Both the position numbers and the translations under genes were made by a program. Under the pieces are notes generated by a model. It did no database searches. It was not told where the DNA came from and saw nothing but the letters and a program-made list of their open reading frames with translations. This document shows, piece by piece, positions 27,676-36,898 of a stretch of 64,000 nt of DNA. Within the stretch, counting starts at the first letter, position 1. The number at the start of each line of letters is the position of its first letter. Source of the DNA: Romboutsia_E sp900604535 (GTDB lineage Bacteria > Bacillota > Clostridia > Peptostreptococcales > Peptostreptococcaceae); NCBI RefSeq assembly GCF_900604535.1, contig NZ_UWOT01000009.1, forward strand, positions 73,052 through 137,051. Reading direction: 5' to 3'.

Positions 27676-28092
27676 ATGATGAATATAGCATTAGTAGCTC
27701 ATGATGAAATGAAAAATACTATGATAGGGTTTTGTATAGCATATGAAAATATCTTAAAAAAATATGGACTATATGCAACTGGAACAACTGGGAAAAAAAT
27801 AATGGATGAAACAGAATTAACTATAACAAGACTTGCTTCGGGTCCATTAGGTGGAGATCAACAAATTGGATCTTTAATTGTTACTCAAGATATAGACTTA
27901 GTAATCTTTTTAAGAGATCCTCTTACTTCTCAAGCTCATGAACCGGATATACAAGCATTAGTTAGATTATGTGATGTTTATAATGTTCCTGTGGCTACAA
28001 ATTTAGCTTCTGCAGAGATATTTATAAAAGCTCTTGATAGAGGCGAATTATCATGGAGAGAAGTTAGAAAAACTACTAGCCAAAGAGTGTAA
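27676..28092 (+). CDS. mgsA: Methylglyoxal synthase
   Basis: A 138-residue enzyme converting dihydroxyacetone phosphate to methylglyoxal, a bypass used when phosphate is low. It shows V-A-H-D at residues 7-10, GTTGKKI (about 36), S-G-P-L-G-G-D-Q-Q-I-G (about 56) and the D-P-L-x-x-Q-x-H-x-P-D segment (about 81). Neighbouring ATG codons at 27676 and 27679 are both possible starts. Confidence 0.95.
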   Translation: MMNIALVAHDEMKNTMIGFCIAYENILKKYGLYATGTTGKKIMDETELTITRLASGPLGGDQQIGSLIVTQDIDLVIFLRDPLTSQAHEPDIQALVRLCDVYNVPVATNLASAEIFIKALDRGELSWREVRKTTSQRV

Positions 28093-28105
28093 ATAGATTA
28101 AAGAA

Positions 28106-28143
28106 TAAAAAAATAAGATATCTGTTGATATCTTATTTTTTTA
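28106..28143. terminator. Bidirectional terminator between mgsA and fprA
   Basis: A perfect stem with A-run, GATATC arms and T-run on both strands. It serves both convergent genes. Confidence 0.85.
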
Positions 28144-28145
28144 TA

Positions 28146-29339
28146 TTACTTTACTAATTTCGCAAATTCTTTACCAAACTCTATACATTCACATAAAGTA
28201 TCTTCACTTGGGAAGAATTTCTTTTTAAGTGCTGGAACAGGTACTTTAAATGACATCGCTTTAAGTGTATTTTCTGCCATTGATATACCTTCTCCACTCC
28301 ATCCGTATGAACCGAATACTCCAGCAATTTTACCTTGGTTAGCCATAGGGTCTATTACAGAGAATAAATCCCACATAGGTTTAACCATAGTTTTGTTTAT
28401 AGTTGGAGATCCTAAAAGTATTACTTTAGACATTACTACTGCATCGTGCATTTCTTTTAAAGTTAATTGTTCTAAGTCGTATAACTTAACTTGAGCTCCT
28501 TCTGAAAGTAGTCCTTCTTCTATTTTCTTAGCCATAGTTAAAGTATTTGTATATGCAGATAAGTAGAACACTGCAACTTGATTTTGATTAGTAAACTCTA
28601 CAGTTTCAGTAGACCATTCAACATATCTTTTAACAGCTGCCATTGGATCCTTAGTTAACATAGGTCCATGAGAAGTAAGTATTGTATCAAATTCTATTCC
28701 TAAATCAACAACTTTATTAACTGCATTTAAAACATGCTTAGAGAATGGTTTAACTATACAGTCAAAGTAGTGTTTAGCTGATTTTAAATAATCTTCACTT
28801 TCAACACAGTCTGCATCTACATTTGCAAAGTGACATCCAAATGCATCACAAGTGAATAATGTTTTTGATTCTTCTACGTAAGTAAACATAGTATCAGCCC
28901 AGTGTAAGAATGGAGCAACTATGAATCTTAATGTTCTTTTACCTATATTTAAAGTTTCGCCATCTTTTATAACGTGACATTTAAATGGTTTATTTATTTG
29001 TTCATCTAAGTATAATTTTGCTGCTTTTGTACAGTATACTTCTATGTTTGGATTTAAATCTAAGATATATTTTAAACTACCAGCATGGTCTGGTTCAGTA
29101 TGGTGAATTACCACATAGTCTATATCTTTAACATCAGTTATTTCTGATATATTACTTATAAATTCATCTTTAAAATTTGGTTTTACAGTATCAAATAGAA
29201 CTGTTTTTTCATCTTTTATTATATAAGAATTATAAGTTGTACCAAATTCAGTTTCCATTATTATATCGAAAACCTCTAAATCTTTGTCTACAACTCCTGT
29301 AAAGTAGATATCTTCTTTTACTTCAAATACTTTACTCAT
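28146..29339 (-). CDS. fprA: A-type flavoprotein (flavo-diiron oxygen/NO reductase)
   Basis: A 397-residue flavo-diiron protein that reduces O2 to water (or NO) and protects anaerobes. The N-terminal metallo-beta-lactamase domain supplies the di-iron ligands H-T-E-P-D-H (about 79-84), a His in F-L-H-W-A-D, Asp in C-D-A-F and His in T-S-H-G-P. The C-terminal flavodoxin domain begins around residue 250 (V-A-V-F-Y-L-S-A-Y-T-N-T). No rubredoxin domain is fused. Strong GGAGG ribosome binding site. Confidence 0.95.
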   Translation of the reverse strand: MSKVFEVKEDIYFTGVVDKDLEVFDIIMETEFGTTYNSYIIKDEKTVLFDTVKPNFKDEFISNISEITDVKDIDYVVIHHTEPDHAGSLKYILDLNPNIEVYCTKAAKLYLDEQINKPFKCHVIKDGETLNIGKRTLRFIVAPFLHWADTMFTYVEESKTLFTCDAFGCHFANVDADCVESEDYLKSAKHYFDCIVKPFSKHVLNAVNKVVDLGIEFDTILTSHGPMLTKDPMAAVKRYVEWSTETVEFTNQNQVAVFYLSAYTNTLTMAKKIEEGLLSEGAQVKLYDLEQLTLKEMHDAVVMSKVILLGSPTINKTMVKPMWDLFSVIDPMANQGKIAGVFGSYGWSGEGISMAENTLKAMSFKVPVPALKKKFFPSEDTLCECIEFGKEFAKLVK

Positions 29340-29668
29340 TACACAACCTCCTAGTAAATTAACTAATTATATACATATATGTATATTGTATACCCACTAA
29401 TATTTAGTTTAAACAAAATATATAAATTAAAGTTTTTGGGAAAAAATACTATATATACTAAAATAGCATTATTTTTTATCATAATCAATATACATAAATC
29501 ATTCGACAAAAACTAAGTTTTTATATTAATATAATAAAATAAACCACCTAATTTTCAATAGTTTAATTTTGGAAATATCAAATTTTAATGCATTATCTAT
29601 ATTTTATGGTGTATAATAAAAATTATGCTTTTTGAAAGTAATAAATTTATTGGAGGTTTCAATAATAA
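29340..29668. other. Divergent intergenic region of 329 bp
   Basis: This AT-rich stretch must hold the promoters of fprA (minus) and the radical-SAM gene (plus). Visible elements are an 18-bp palindrome, ATATACATATATGTATAT, at 29369-29386 close to the fprA start, and a TATAAT hexamer at about 29612 before the radical-SAM gene. I see no ORF or structured RNA in it. Confidence 0.5.
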
Positions 29669-31513
29669 ATGAATAAAGTAGACTTAAGAAGAATTTTAAA
29701 AAAGGTTGAAAAACCTGCTAGATATCTTGGAAATGAAGTTAATTCTATACATAAAGATACAACTAATCCAAACTTAATAAGATATGCTCATTGTTTCCCT
29801 GATTTGTACGAAGTTGGGATGAGTCACTTAGGAAGTCATATTCTTTACCATGTAATAAATAAAGATGAAGATGTATTTTGTGAAAGAGTATACTCTCCAG
29901 CTGTAGATATGGAAAATATAATGAGGGAAAAAAATATACCAATGTTTGCTCTAGAATCAAGAGAGCCTATAACTAATTTTGACTTTGTAACATTTACGCT
30001 TCAATATGAGCTTTCATATACAAATATTTTAAATATATTAGATTTAGCAAATATACCGTTACTTAGAGAAGAAAGAAAATTAGACGATCCATTTATACTA
30101 GTAGGTGGACCTTGTGCATATAATGTTGAACCATTAGCTGATTTTGTTGATATAGCAATTTTAGGTGAAGGTGAAGAAGTTAACTTAGAAGTTATAAATG
30201 CTTATAAGGAATGGAAGAAAAATAAAACAACTAGAGAAGACTTCTTATTAAAAATAGCTCAAATAGAAGGTGTATATATACCAAGCCTCTATGATGTTAC
30301 ATACAATGAAGATGGAACAGTTAAAGAAGTAGTACCTAATAAAGATGGTGTTCCAAGTAAAGTTAAAAAAAGAATAATAAGAGATGTAGAAACTGTAGAC
30401 TATCCAGATAAACTTATAGTTCCTTATATAGATACCGTTCATAACAGAGTAGTTTTAGAATTATTCAGAGGATGTACAAGAGGATGTAGATTCTGTCAAG
30501 CGGGTATGATATACAGACCTATAAGAGAGAAAAGTGTTGATAGATTAAAAGAAATAGTTGCAAATTTAGTGAAAAATACAGGATATGATGAAATATCATT
30601 ATCTTCATTAAGTACAAGTGATTATAGTCAGTTAAGAGAGTTAACGGATTTCTTAGTTGATGAGTATACTCCACAAAATGTAGGTATATCACTTCCATCA
30701 TTAAGACTAGATAATTTTTCTATGGAAATAGCAGAAAAAATACAACAAGTAAGAAAATCGGGGCTTACATTTGCACCAGAAGCAGGAACTCAAAGATTAA
30801 GAGATGTTATAAACAAAGGTGTAAGTGAAGCAGATTTAAAGAATGCTACTAGAAAAGCATTTGAAATGGGATGGAACAGTGTTAAATTATACTTCATGAT
30901 AGGTCTTCCAACTGAAACTTATGATGACTTAGATGGTATAGCAGATTTAGCATACGATGTTATAGATACTTACAGAGATGTTAATGGAGGAAAATTAAGA
31001 AGAAGTTTCTCAGTAACAGTAAGTACATCAACATTTGTACCAAAACCATTTACTCCATTCCAATGGCATGGACAAGATTATACTGAAGAAGTTGTAGAGA
31101 AACAAAGACACTTAGTTAAAAAATTAAAGAATAAAGATATAAAATACAATTATCATGATTCTAAAACAAGTTTAATGGAAGCTGTTGTAGCTAGAGGAGA
31201 TAGAAGAATAGGTAAAGTAATATTAGATGCATTTAGAGCTGGAGCTAAGTTTGATGGATGGTCAGAATACTTTAATTTAGATACATGGAAAGAAGCTATG
31301 GAAAAGAATAATCTTGATATAGCATTCTATGCTAATAGAGAAAGACAATATGAAGAAGTATTCCCATGGGATCATATAGATGTAGGTGTTACTAAGAAAT
31401 TCTTAATAAGAGAAAATGAAAAAGCAAGAGAAGATAAAGTATCTCCAGACTGTAGACATCAATGTCATGGATGTGGAATAAATGTAAATGACATTACAAG
31501 GGGGTTATGTTAA
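29669..31513 (+). CDS. B12-binding-like / radical SAM protein (TIGR03960 type)
   Basis: A 614-residue protein. An N-terminal B12-binding-like region (about 1-230) is followed by a radical SAM core with C-T-R-G-C-R-F-C near residue 271, and a C-terminal Cys cluster (C-R-H-Q-C-H-G-C-G and a final Cys). It matches the architecture of the uncharacterised TIGR03960 family, which almost always travels with a TIGR03936 partner, as it does here (7-nt overlap). The reaction is unknown; a tRNA or ribosome-related modification is only a guess from the neighbouring RNase G, L21 and L27 genes. Confidence 0.88.
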   Translation: MNKVDLRRILKKVEKPARYLGNEVNSIHKDTTNPNLIRYAHCFPDLYEVGMSHLGSHILYHVINKDEDVFCERVYSPAVDMENIMREKNIPMFALESREPITNFDFVTFTLQYELSYTNILNILDLANIPLLREERKLDDPFILVGGPCAYNVEPLADFVDIAILGEGEEVNLEVINAYKEWKKNKTTREDFLLKIAQIEGVYIPSLYDVTYNEDGTVKEVVPNKDGVPSKVKKRIIRDVETVDYPDKLIVPYIDTVHNRVVLELFRGCTRGCRFCQAGMIYRPIREKSVDRLKEIVANLVKNTGYDEISLSSLSTSDYSQLRELTDFLVDEYTPQNVGISLPSLRLDNFSMEIAEKIQQVRKSGLTFAPEAGTQRLRDVINKGVSEADLKNATRKAFEMGWNSVKLYFMIGLPTETYDDLDGIADLAYDVIDTYRDVNGGKLRRSFSVTVSTSTFVPKPFTPFQWHGQDYTEEVVEKQRHLVKKLKNKDIKYNYHDSKTSLMEAVVARGDRRIGKVILDAFRAGAKFDGWSEYFNLDTWKEAMEKNNLDIAFYANRERQYEEVFPWDHIDVGVTKKFLIRENEKAREDKVSPDCRHQCHGCGINVNDITRGLC

Positions 31514-31515
31514 TT

Positions 31516-32214
31516 ATGAGCAAAATAATAAGAGTAAAATTTAAAAAAGAAGGAGATATGATATACATATCACATCTTGATTTACAAAAACTTTTACAAA
31601 GAGCTTTTAGAAGAGCGGATATAGAATTATCTTATTCTCAAGGATATAATCCTCATCCAAAGATGAGTTATGGAAATGCATTAGCTTTAGGAACTGAAAG
31701 TTATGGTGAATATGTAGATATAGAAATAGAAGAGGAAATAGGTGTTGAAGAATTCTTAACTAGAATAAATGAAGAATTACCACAAGGTATAGAATTTGTT
31801 AAAGCAGAAGAAATTGATCCTAAGACTCCTTCATTAGCATCAACAATTGAATATGGAGAGTACTTATTCAATATAGAATTAGAAAATTCTATAAGCAAGG
31901 AATTCGTAAAATCTAGAATAACTGATTTTATGAATAAAGAAGAAATAATGATAAGTAAGAAAAATAAAAAAGGTAAAATAGTAGAGTCAAATATAAGACC
32001 TATGATAAAATTCTTTGATATTTTAAGTTTAGAAGATAATAATTTAACTTTAATAGGAACTATAGCTACAGGTTCTAAAGCTAATCTAAATACTAATATA
32101 TTTATACCAAAAGTATTAGAAATGTTAGACATAGAGATGGACCCATTAGATGTAGATATATTAAGAAGAGATTTATATGTAGTAGAAGATGGACAATTAG
32201 TTTCTCCTATGTAA
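31516..32214 (+). CDS. Radical SAM-associated protein (TIGR03936 / DUF2344 type)
   Basis: A 232-residue partner of the preceding gene. ATG 31516 or 31507 could be the start; AGGGGG lies upstream of both. It carries the conserved Y-I-S-H-L-D-L and R-A-x-R-R-A segments and G-Y-N-P-H-P-K-M-S near residues 45-55. In some species the two are fused. Function is unknown. Confidence 0.87.
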   Translation: MSKIIRVKFKKEGDMIYISHLDLQKLLQRAFRRADIELSYSQGYNPHPKMSYGNALALGTESYGEYVDIEIEEEIGVEEFLTRINEELPQGIEFVKAEEIDPKTPSLASTIEYGEYLFNIELENSISKEFVKSRITDFMNKEEIMISKKNKKGKIVESNIRPMIKFFDILSLEDNNLTLIGTIATGSKANLNTNIFIPKVLEMLDIEMDPLDVDILRRDLYVVEDGQLVSPM

Positions 32215-32225
32215 TTCATAATAAG

Positions 32226-32258
32226 ATGAGTGTACTTTTATAGTGCGCTCATTTTTAT
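32226..32258 (+). terminator. Rho-independent terminator
   Basis: The arms ATGAGTGTAC and GTGCGCTCAT (two G-U pairs) are followed by TTTTTATTTTT, right after the radical-SAM pair. Confidence 0.75.
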
Positions 32259-32384
32259 TTTTACAAATTTTATGATGAAAATTTTTGTAAAAATAAAAAT
32301 GCTTATTAACTTATCTATAAAACTATAAATTAGTTTATACTATAATAAGATTGATGCTGAAGTAAAACATGAAAGGAATTTTAA

Positions 32385-33788
32385 ATGAAAAATATAGTTA
32401 TAGAATCGTTAGTTTTATCACAAAAAACTGCAATACTTGAAGATGATAAGCTAGTTGAATTGCTTATAGAAGATAATACAAATGAAAAAATTGTATCTAA
32501 TATATATAGAGGTGTAGTAAAAAATGTAAAGCCAGGAATTGAGGCGGGATTTGTGGATATAGGACTTGATAAATTAGCTTATTTACCTTTAGGTAAAAAT
32601 AAAGATATTAAATCAGGTCAAGATATAATGGTACAAGTTAATAAAGAAGGAATAGGAAGTAAGGGGGCAAAACTTAATTTAGAAATAAGTATAGCAGGAA
32701 GATACTTAGTTTATATACCATCTAATGATAGGTCTACTATGTCTAATAAAATTACAGATGAAAAAGAACGATTTAGATTAAAAAAAATCATAAATGCAAT
32801 AAATAAAGAGGGGTTAGGAATAATAGTTAGAACTGAAGCTCAAGGATGTACACTAGAGGAATTAAAGTGTGATTTAGAGTATCTTAAGGCAAAGTATGAA
32901 GTAATTTGTAAAGAATTTAAATTAGGTATGGGTCCTAAACTTTTATATAAAGATTTAGATTTCGCATCAAAGTATGTAAAAGATAATGTAAATGAGTATA
33001 CAAATCAAATTGTTGTTAACAATGAAGAAAAGTATAGTGAATTAAAAAATATTTTAAAAGAAATAAATAAAGAATACGTAAATAAGTTAATATTAGAAAA
33101 GAATAAAGATGTATTTGACTTATATAAAGTTCAAGGACAAATTGAAAAATCTATAAATAAAAAAGTTTGGTTAAAAAGTGGTGGATACTTAATAATAGAT
33201 AAAACTGAAGCAATGACAGTTATAGATGTAAACACGGGAAAATATACAGGAAGTATAAAGTTAGAAGAAACTGTATATAAAACTAACTTAGAAGCAGCAA
33301 AAGAGATTGCAAGACAGCTTAAACTTAGAGACATAGGTGGAATAATAATTATAGATTTTATTGACATGCATAAAAAGGAATATAAAGAAGAATTGCTAAA
33401 AATATTAAGTGATGAGCTTAAAAAAGATAAAAGAAAGTCTGAAGTGTTGGGATTAACTAGGCTAGGTCTTGTAGAGGTTGCAAGAAGAAGAGAAAAGAGC
33501 TCTATAGATACATACTTTTTAGGTGATTGCCCTACTTGTAAAGAGCATTCATACTTAAAATCTATAAATTCAATAATTGATGATATAGAAAAAGAAGTTA
33601 TGAGAATATCTGAACATACATCATATAAAAGTATATCCATAGAATTAAATAATGAAGTATATAAAGAAATAAATCAAAAATGGAAAAATATTTTAAACAC
33701 AATTAGTAAAAAATATGATATTATTATTAAGTCGACAGGACGTGACAGTATAAGTTACGAAAAAATAAATATTATTTTTAATACTTAG
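32385..33788 (+). CDS. rng: Ribonuclease E/G family protein (RNase G-like)
   Basis: A 467-residue single-strand endoribonuclease. An S1 RNA-binding domain (about 35-110; V-K-P-G-I-E-A-G-F-V-D-I-G) precedes the catalytic domain with Asp motifs in I-D-V-N-T-G-K (about 282) and I-I-I-I-D-F-I-D-M (about 324). The Zn-link C-P-T-C is near residue 383. It lacks the long C-terminal scaffold of proteobacterial RNase E. In many clostridia this gene precedes rplU, as here. Confidence 0.93.
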   Translation: MKNIVIESLVLSQKTAILEDDKLVELLIEDNTNEKIVSNIYRGVVKNVKPGIEAGFVDIGLDKLAYLPLGKNKDIKSGQDIMVQVNKEGIGSKGAKLNLEISIAGRYLVYIPSNDRSTMSNKITDEKERFRLKKIINAINKEGLGIIVRTEAQGCTLEELKCDLEYLKAKYEVICKEFKLGMGPKLLYKDLDFASKYVKDNVNEYTNQIVVNNEEKYSELKNILKEINKEYVNKLILEKNKDVFDLYKVQGQIEKSINKKVWLKSGGYLIIDKTEAMTVIDVNTGKYTGSIKLEETVYKTNLEAAKEIARQLKLRDIGGIIIIDFIDMHKKEYKEELLKILSDELKKDKRKSEVLGLTRLGLVEVARRREKSSIDTYFLGDCPTCKEHSYLKSINSIIDDIEKEVMRISEHTSYKSISIELNNEVYKEINQKWKNILNTISKKYDIIIKSTGRDSISYEKINIIFNT

Positions 33789-33817
33789 TTGACAAATGTA
33801 AAAAAACATAGTATTAT
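33789..33817 (+). promoter_or_regulatory. rplU operon promoter
   Basis: TTGACA at 33789-33794 and TATTAT at 33812-33817 are separated by 17 bp, a near-consensus sigma-A promoter just downstream of the RNase gene. Confidence 0.8.
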
Positions 33818-33821
33818 TAAT

Positions 33822-33896
33822 AAATGTAATGCCGCACAAAAAAGGTCTTAAAATTTCTTTTAGAAATTACCTTTATGGCGAGTTTTGGACCGAGGA
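33822..33896 (+). ncRNA. Ribosomal protein L21 leader
   Basis: Downstream of the promoter and before the rplU ribosome binding site a compact folded leader is visible: TGCCGC pairs with GGCG and AGGT pairs with ACCT, enclosing an AT-rich hairpin. Position and pairing fit the Firmicutes L21 leader, thought to bind L21 for autoregulation. The family assignment is from memory of its position and form. Confidence 0.6.
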
Positions 33897-33906
33897 GGTG
33901 TATTTA

Positions 33907-34218
33907 ATGTACGCTATAGTAAAAACAGGTGGAAAGCAATATAAAGTTGCTGAAGGTGATGTATTATTCGTTGAAAAGTTAGAAGCTAATGCTGGTGATG
34001 TTATAACTTTAAACGAAGTTTTAGCTTGCACTAAGAACGGAGAGTTAGTTGTTGGTTCTCCAGTTGTTGAAGGTGCTTCTGTTCAAGCAAAAGTTGTTGA
34101 ACAAGGTAAAGCTAAGAAGGTTGTAGTTTTCAAGTATAAAGCTAAGAAAGACTACAGAAGAAAACAAGGACATCGTCAACCATACACTAAGATAGTTATA
34201 GAAAAAATAAACGCTTAG
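33907..34218 (+). CDS. rplU: 50S ribosomal protein L21
   Basis: A 103-residue large-subunit protein beginning MYAIVKTGGKQYKV. ATG 33907 is preceded by GAGGAGGTG; the longer open frame from 33829 runs through the leader and is not coding. The C-terminal K-K-D-Y-R-R-K-Q-G-H-R-Q-P-Y-T segment is diagnostic. It opens the rplU-prp-rpmA operon. Confidence 0.97.
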   Translation: MYAIVKTGGKQYKVAEGDVLFVEKLEANAGDVITLNEVLACTKNGELVVGSPVVEGASVQAKVVEQGKAKKVVVFKYKAKKDYRRKQGHRQPYTKIVIEKINA

Positions 34219-34233
34219 TATTTAGGTTGAATA

Positions 34234-34551
34234 ATGATAAAAGTTAATTATTATTATAATGATGATTTCTTACTTCAAGGTTTTTGTTTAAAGGGACATG
34301 CTGATTATGCTGAAATAGGTTATGATATAGTTTGTTCTGCAGTTACATCTAATGCAGTTGCAGTTATAAACTCTTTAGACAAATTACAAAAAGTTGAATT
34401 TGAAAAAATAGAAGCTAAAGAAGGACATATAGAATGTATTGTTAAAGATAATTCTTTAGGGAAATCTCAGCTATTATTAAATCATTTTCAATTGGCTATT
34501 CAAGAAATTAAAAGGGAATACCCAAAAAATATAAAAATCTTAAAAAAGTAG
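34234..34551 (+). CDS. prp: Ribosomal-processing cysteine protease Prp
   Basis: A 105-residue protease of the YsxB/Prp family. The catalytic His in G-H-A-D-Y-A and Cys in D-I-V-C-S-A-V-T-S (about residues 22 and 34) are in the standard order. Prp removes the N-terminal extension of L27 in Firmicutes, and its gene lies between rplU and rpmA as expected. Confidence 0.95.
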   Translation: MIKVNYYYNDDFLLQGFCLKGHADYAEIGYDIVCSAVTSNAVAVINSLDKLQKVEFEKIEAKEGHIECIVKDNSLGKSQLLLNHFQLAIQEIKREYPKNIKILKK

Positions 34552-34565
34552 GGGGTGACTCCAAT

Positions 34566-34856
34566 ATGTTAAACATGAACTTACAATTACTTGCATCTAA
34601 GAAAGGGGTAGGGTCTTCTAAAAACGGTAGAGATTCTATATCGAAAAGATTAGGTGTTAAGAGATATGACGGACAAGTAGTTACTGCTGGTAGTATAATA
34701 GTAAGACAAAGAGGAACTAAGATACATCCAGGTACTAATGTAGGTAAAGGTGGAGATGACACTTTATTCGCATTAATAGACGGTACTGTTAAGTTCGAAA
34801 GAAAAGACAAGAAAAGAAAAAAAGTAAGCGTATATCCAGTATCTATTGCTGAATAA
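34566..34856 (+). CDS. rpmA: 50S ribosomal protein L27 with cleavable N-terminal extension
   Basis: A 96-residue protein. The N-terminus M-L-N-M-N-L-Q-L-L-A-S-K-K-G contains the short extension that Prp removes before A-S-K-K-G. The core has the R-L-G-V-K-R-Y and R-Q-R-G-T-K-I-H-P-G signatures. ATG 34566 follows AGGGGGTGA. Confidence 0.97.
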   Translation: MLNMNLQLLASKKGVGSSKNGRDSISKRLGVKRYDGQVVTAGSIIVRQRGTKIHPGTNVGKGGDDTLFALIDGTVKFERKDKKRKKVSVYPVSIAE

Positions 34857-34866
34857 TATATATGAG

Positions 34867-34894
34867 AAAAGGAGTGTTCTTACACTCCTTTTTG
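34867..34894 (+). terminator. Rho-independent terminator
   Basis: The arms AAAAGGAGTGT and ACACTCCTTTT close on a short loop and are followed by T residues, just after rpmA. Confidence 0.8.
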
Positions 34895-34985
34895 TTGTAA
34901 ATAGATGATTTCCTCAAATTATATATATATAATATTTATAGTTTGGAGAAAATAAAAAAAAGTCTTAATCAAGTAGGTGATTAAT

Positions 34986-36266
34986 TTGTTTATAGATAAA
35001 GCAAGAATTTTTGTTAAAGCTGGTAACGGTGGAAATGGATCGGTTGCATTTAGAAAAGAAAAATATGTTCCAGCTGGTGGACCAGATGGAGGAGACGGAG
35101 GAAGAGGTGCTAGTATAGTATTTGAGGTAGATTTAGGTCTTAGAACTTTGATGGATTTCAAATATCAAAGAAAGTACCTTGCTGAATCTGGTGGAGATGG
35201 AAGTAAAAAGAAAAAAGCAGGTAAAAATGGAGAAGATTTAATTCTTAAAGTTCCACCTGGTACAATAATAAGAGATGAAGCTACAGGACTTATAATAGCA
35301 GATTTAAAAGAAGAAGGCGATAGAGCTGTAGTTGCAAAAGGTGGTAGAGGTGGAAAAGGAAATCAACACTTTGCCAATGCAGTAAGACAAGCTCCAGCTT
35401 TTGCAAAATCTGGTACAGATGGAGAAGAAAGATGGGTAATTCTAGAGCTTAAAATGATAGCAGATGTAGGATTACTAGGATTCCCTAATGTTGGTAAATC
35501 TACATTCTTATCAGTTGTGACTAAAGCAAAACCAAAGATAGCTAACTATCATTTTACAACGTTAACTCCAAACTTAGGTGTGGTTCAAACTAAATTTGGT
35601 GATAGCTTTGTATTGGCTGATATACCAGGGCTTATAGAAGGTGCTGCAGAAGGTGTTGGTCTTGGACATGATTTCTTAAGACACGTAGAAAGAACTAAGG
35701 TATTGATACATATCGTTGACATAACTGGACACGAAGGTAGAAATGCATTAGAAGATTTTGATAAGATAAATGAAGAATTATCACTATATAATGAAAAACT
35801 TTCTCATAGACCACAAGTAGTTGTTGCTAATAAAATGGATATTTTAGAAGATGAAAGTGTATATGAAGAATTTAAAGAAGAACTTGAGGGTAGAGGATAT
35901 AAAGTATTTAAAATGTCTGCAGCTACTCGTCAAGGAATAGATGATGTTATAGCTTATGTATCTCAATTATTAAAAGAAGTTGAAGATGTAGAGTTAGTAA
36001 CAGAAGAAGAAATGTATAGACCAGAATTAGATCAATCTAATGAAGATGAAGGATTAACTGTTGAAATAGAAGATGGAATATATGTTGTTAAAGGTAAATC
36101 TTTAAGAAGAATAATGTATTCTGTTAACTTTGAAGATATGGAATCAATTCAATATTTCCAAAAAGCTATGGAGTCAGAAGGTGTCTTTGATAAGCTTAGT
36201 GAGATGGGTATTGAAGATGGAGATACAGTTAAGATTTATGAAATTGAATTTGAATTCTACAACTAG
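34986..36266 (+). CDS. obgE: GTPase Obg
   Basis: A 426-residue GTPase needed for 50S assembly and stress responses. TTG 34986 is preferred over GTG 34977 because AGGTGA precedes it. The Gly-rich Obg domain (1-158, many G-G-x-G turns), the G domain with G-F-P-N-V-G-K-S-T (about 165) and D-I-P-G-L-I-E-G, N-K-M-D (about 283), and a C-terminal OCT domain are all present. Confidence 0.96.
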   Translation: MFIDKARIFVKAGNGGNGSVAFRKEKYVPAGGPDGGDGGRGASIVFEVDLGLRTLMDFKYQRKYLAESGGDGSKKKKAGKNGEDLILKVPPGTIIRDEATGLIIADLKEEGDRAVVAKGGRGGKGNQHFANAVRQAPAFAKSGTDGEERWVILELKMIADVGLLGFPNVGKSTFLSVVTKAKPKIANYHFTTLTPNLGVVQTKFGDSFVLADIPGLIEGAAEGVGLGHDFLRHVERTKVLIHIVDITGHEGRNALEDFDKINEELSLYNEKLSHRPQVVVANKMDILEDESVYEEFKEELEGRGYKVFKMSAATRQGIDDVIAYVSQLLKEVEDVELVTEEEMYRPELDQSNEDEGLTVEIEDGIYVVKGKSLRRIMYSVNFEDMESIQYFQKAMESEGVFDKLSEMGIEDGDTVKIYEIEFEFYN

Positions 36267-36287
36267 GATAAATAAAGAGGTGACATT

Positions 36288-36659
36288 ATGTTAAAAGGAA
36301 AGCAAAGAGCTTATTTAAGATCAATAGCTAATACTTTAAAGCCTATAACTCAAATAGGTAAAGAAGGTGTAACAGAAAGTTTCTTAGATCAATTAGATGC
36401 TATGTTAGATAGTAGAGAAATAGTAAAAGTTACTATACTTGAAACTGCAGGTCTTGATGCTAAAGAAACTGCTAATGCAATATGTAATGCATTAAGAGCA
36501 GAGTTCGTACAAGCTATAGGTTTTAAATTTACTATATATAGAAGAAACAATGAAGAACCAAAGATACTTTTCCCAGGACAAGAGCAAGCCAAGGCAAAAG
36601 TTAAAGATAATACAGTAACTAAAAAAGGAAAAATAACTAAAAGAGCTGCAAGAAGATAG
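36288..36659 (+). CDS. yhbY: CRM-domain ribosome assembly RNA-binding protein YhbY
   Basis: A 123-residue CRM-domain protein, L-K-G-K-Q-R-A-Y-L-R at the start and Q-I-G-K-E-G-V-T in the first loop. The core is about 95 residues; the remaining tail is Lys-rich and low complexity. It binds pre-50S particles and sits directly after obgE, the usual arrangement. Confidence 0.93.
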   Translation: MLKGKQRAYLRSIANTLKPITQIGKEGVTESFLDQLDAMLDSREIVKVTILETAGLDAKETANAICNALRAEFVQAIGFKFTIYRRNNEEPKILFPGQEQAKAKVKDNTVTKKGKITKRAARR

Positions 36660-36694
36660 TTATAAAGTTACTTTTACTAATTATAATAAGTATT

Positions 36695-36747
36695 AAAAAA
36701 TTCTAGTCATTCAATGAATTTTATTGTAAATGACTAGAATTTTTTTA
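36695..36747. terminator. Terminator after yhbY
   Basis: A long stem with A-run and ATTCTAGTCATT arms around an AT-rich loop, ending in TTTTTTT. Confidence 0.8.
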
Positions 36748-36898
36748 TATTAAGATACTACTATTTGGGTATATTGATATATAGAATTAAAAATAAATAT
36801 AAAAATAGATTTTTATACTTTAAAATGTTAATATAATATCTAAGAGGTTAATTTATTTACAGTATAAGGCAAAATATAATATTTGAGGAGGACATAAT

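Noticed and set aside
33829..33906. N-terminal extension of L21
   Set aside because: This stretch folds as the L21 leader, and GAGGAGGTG precedes the ATG at 33907.
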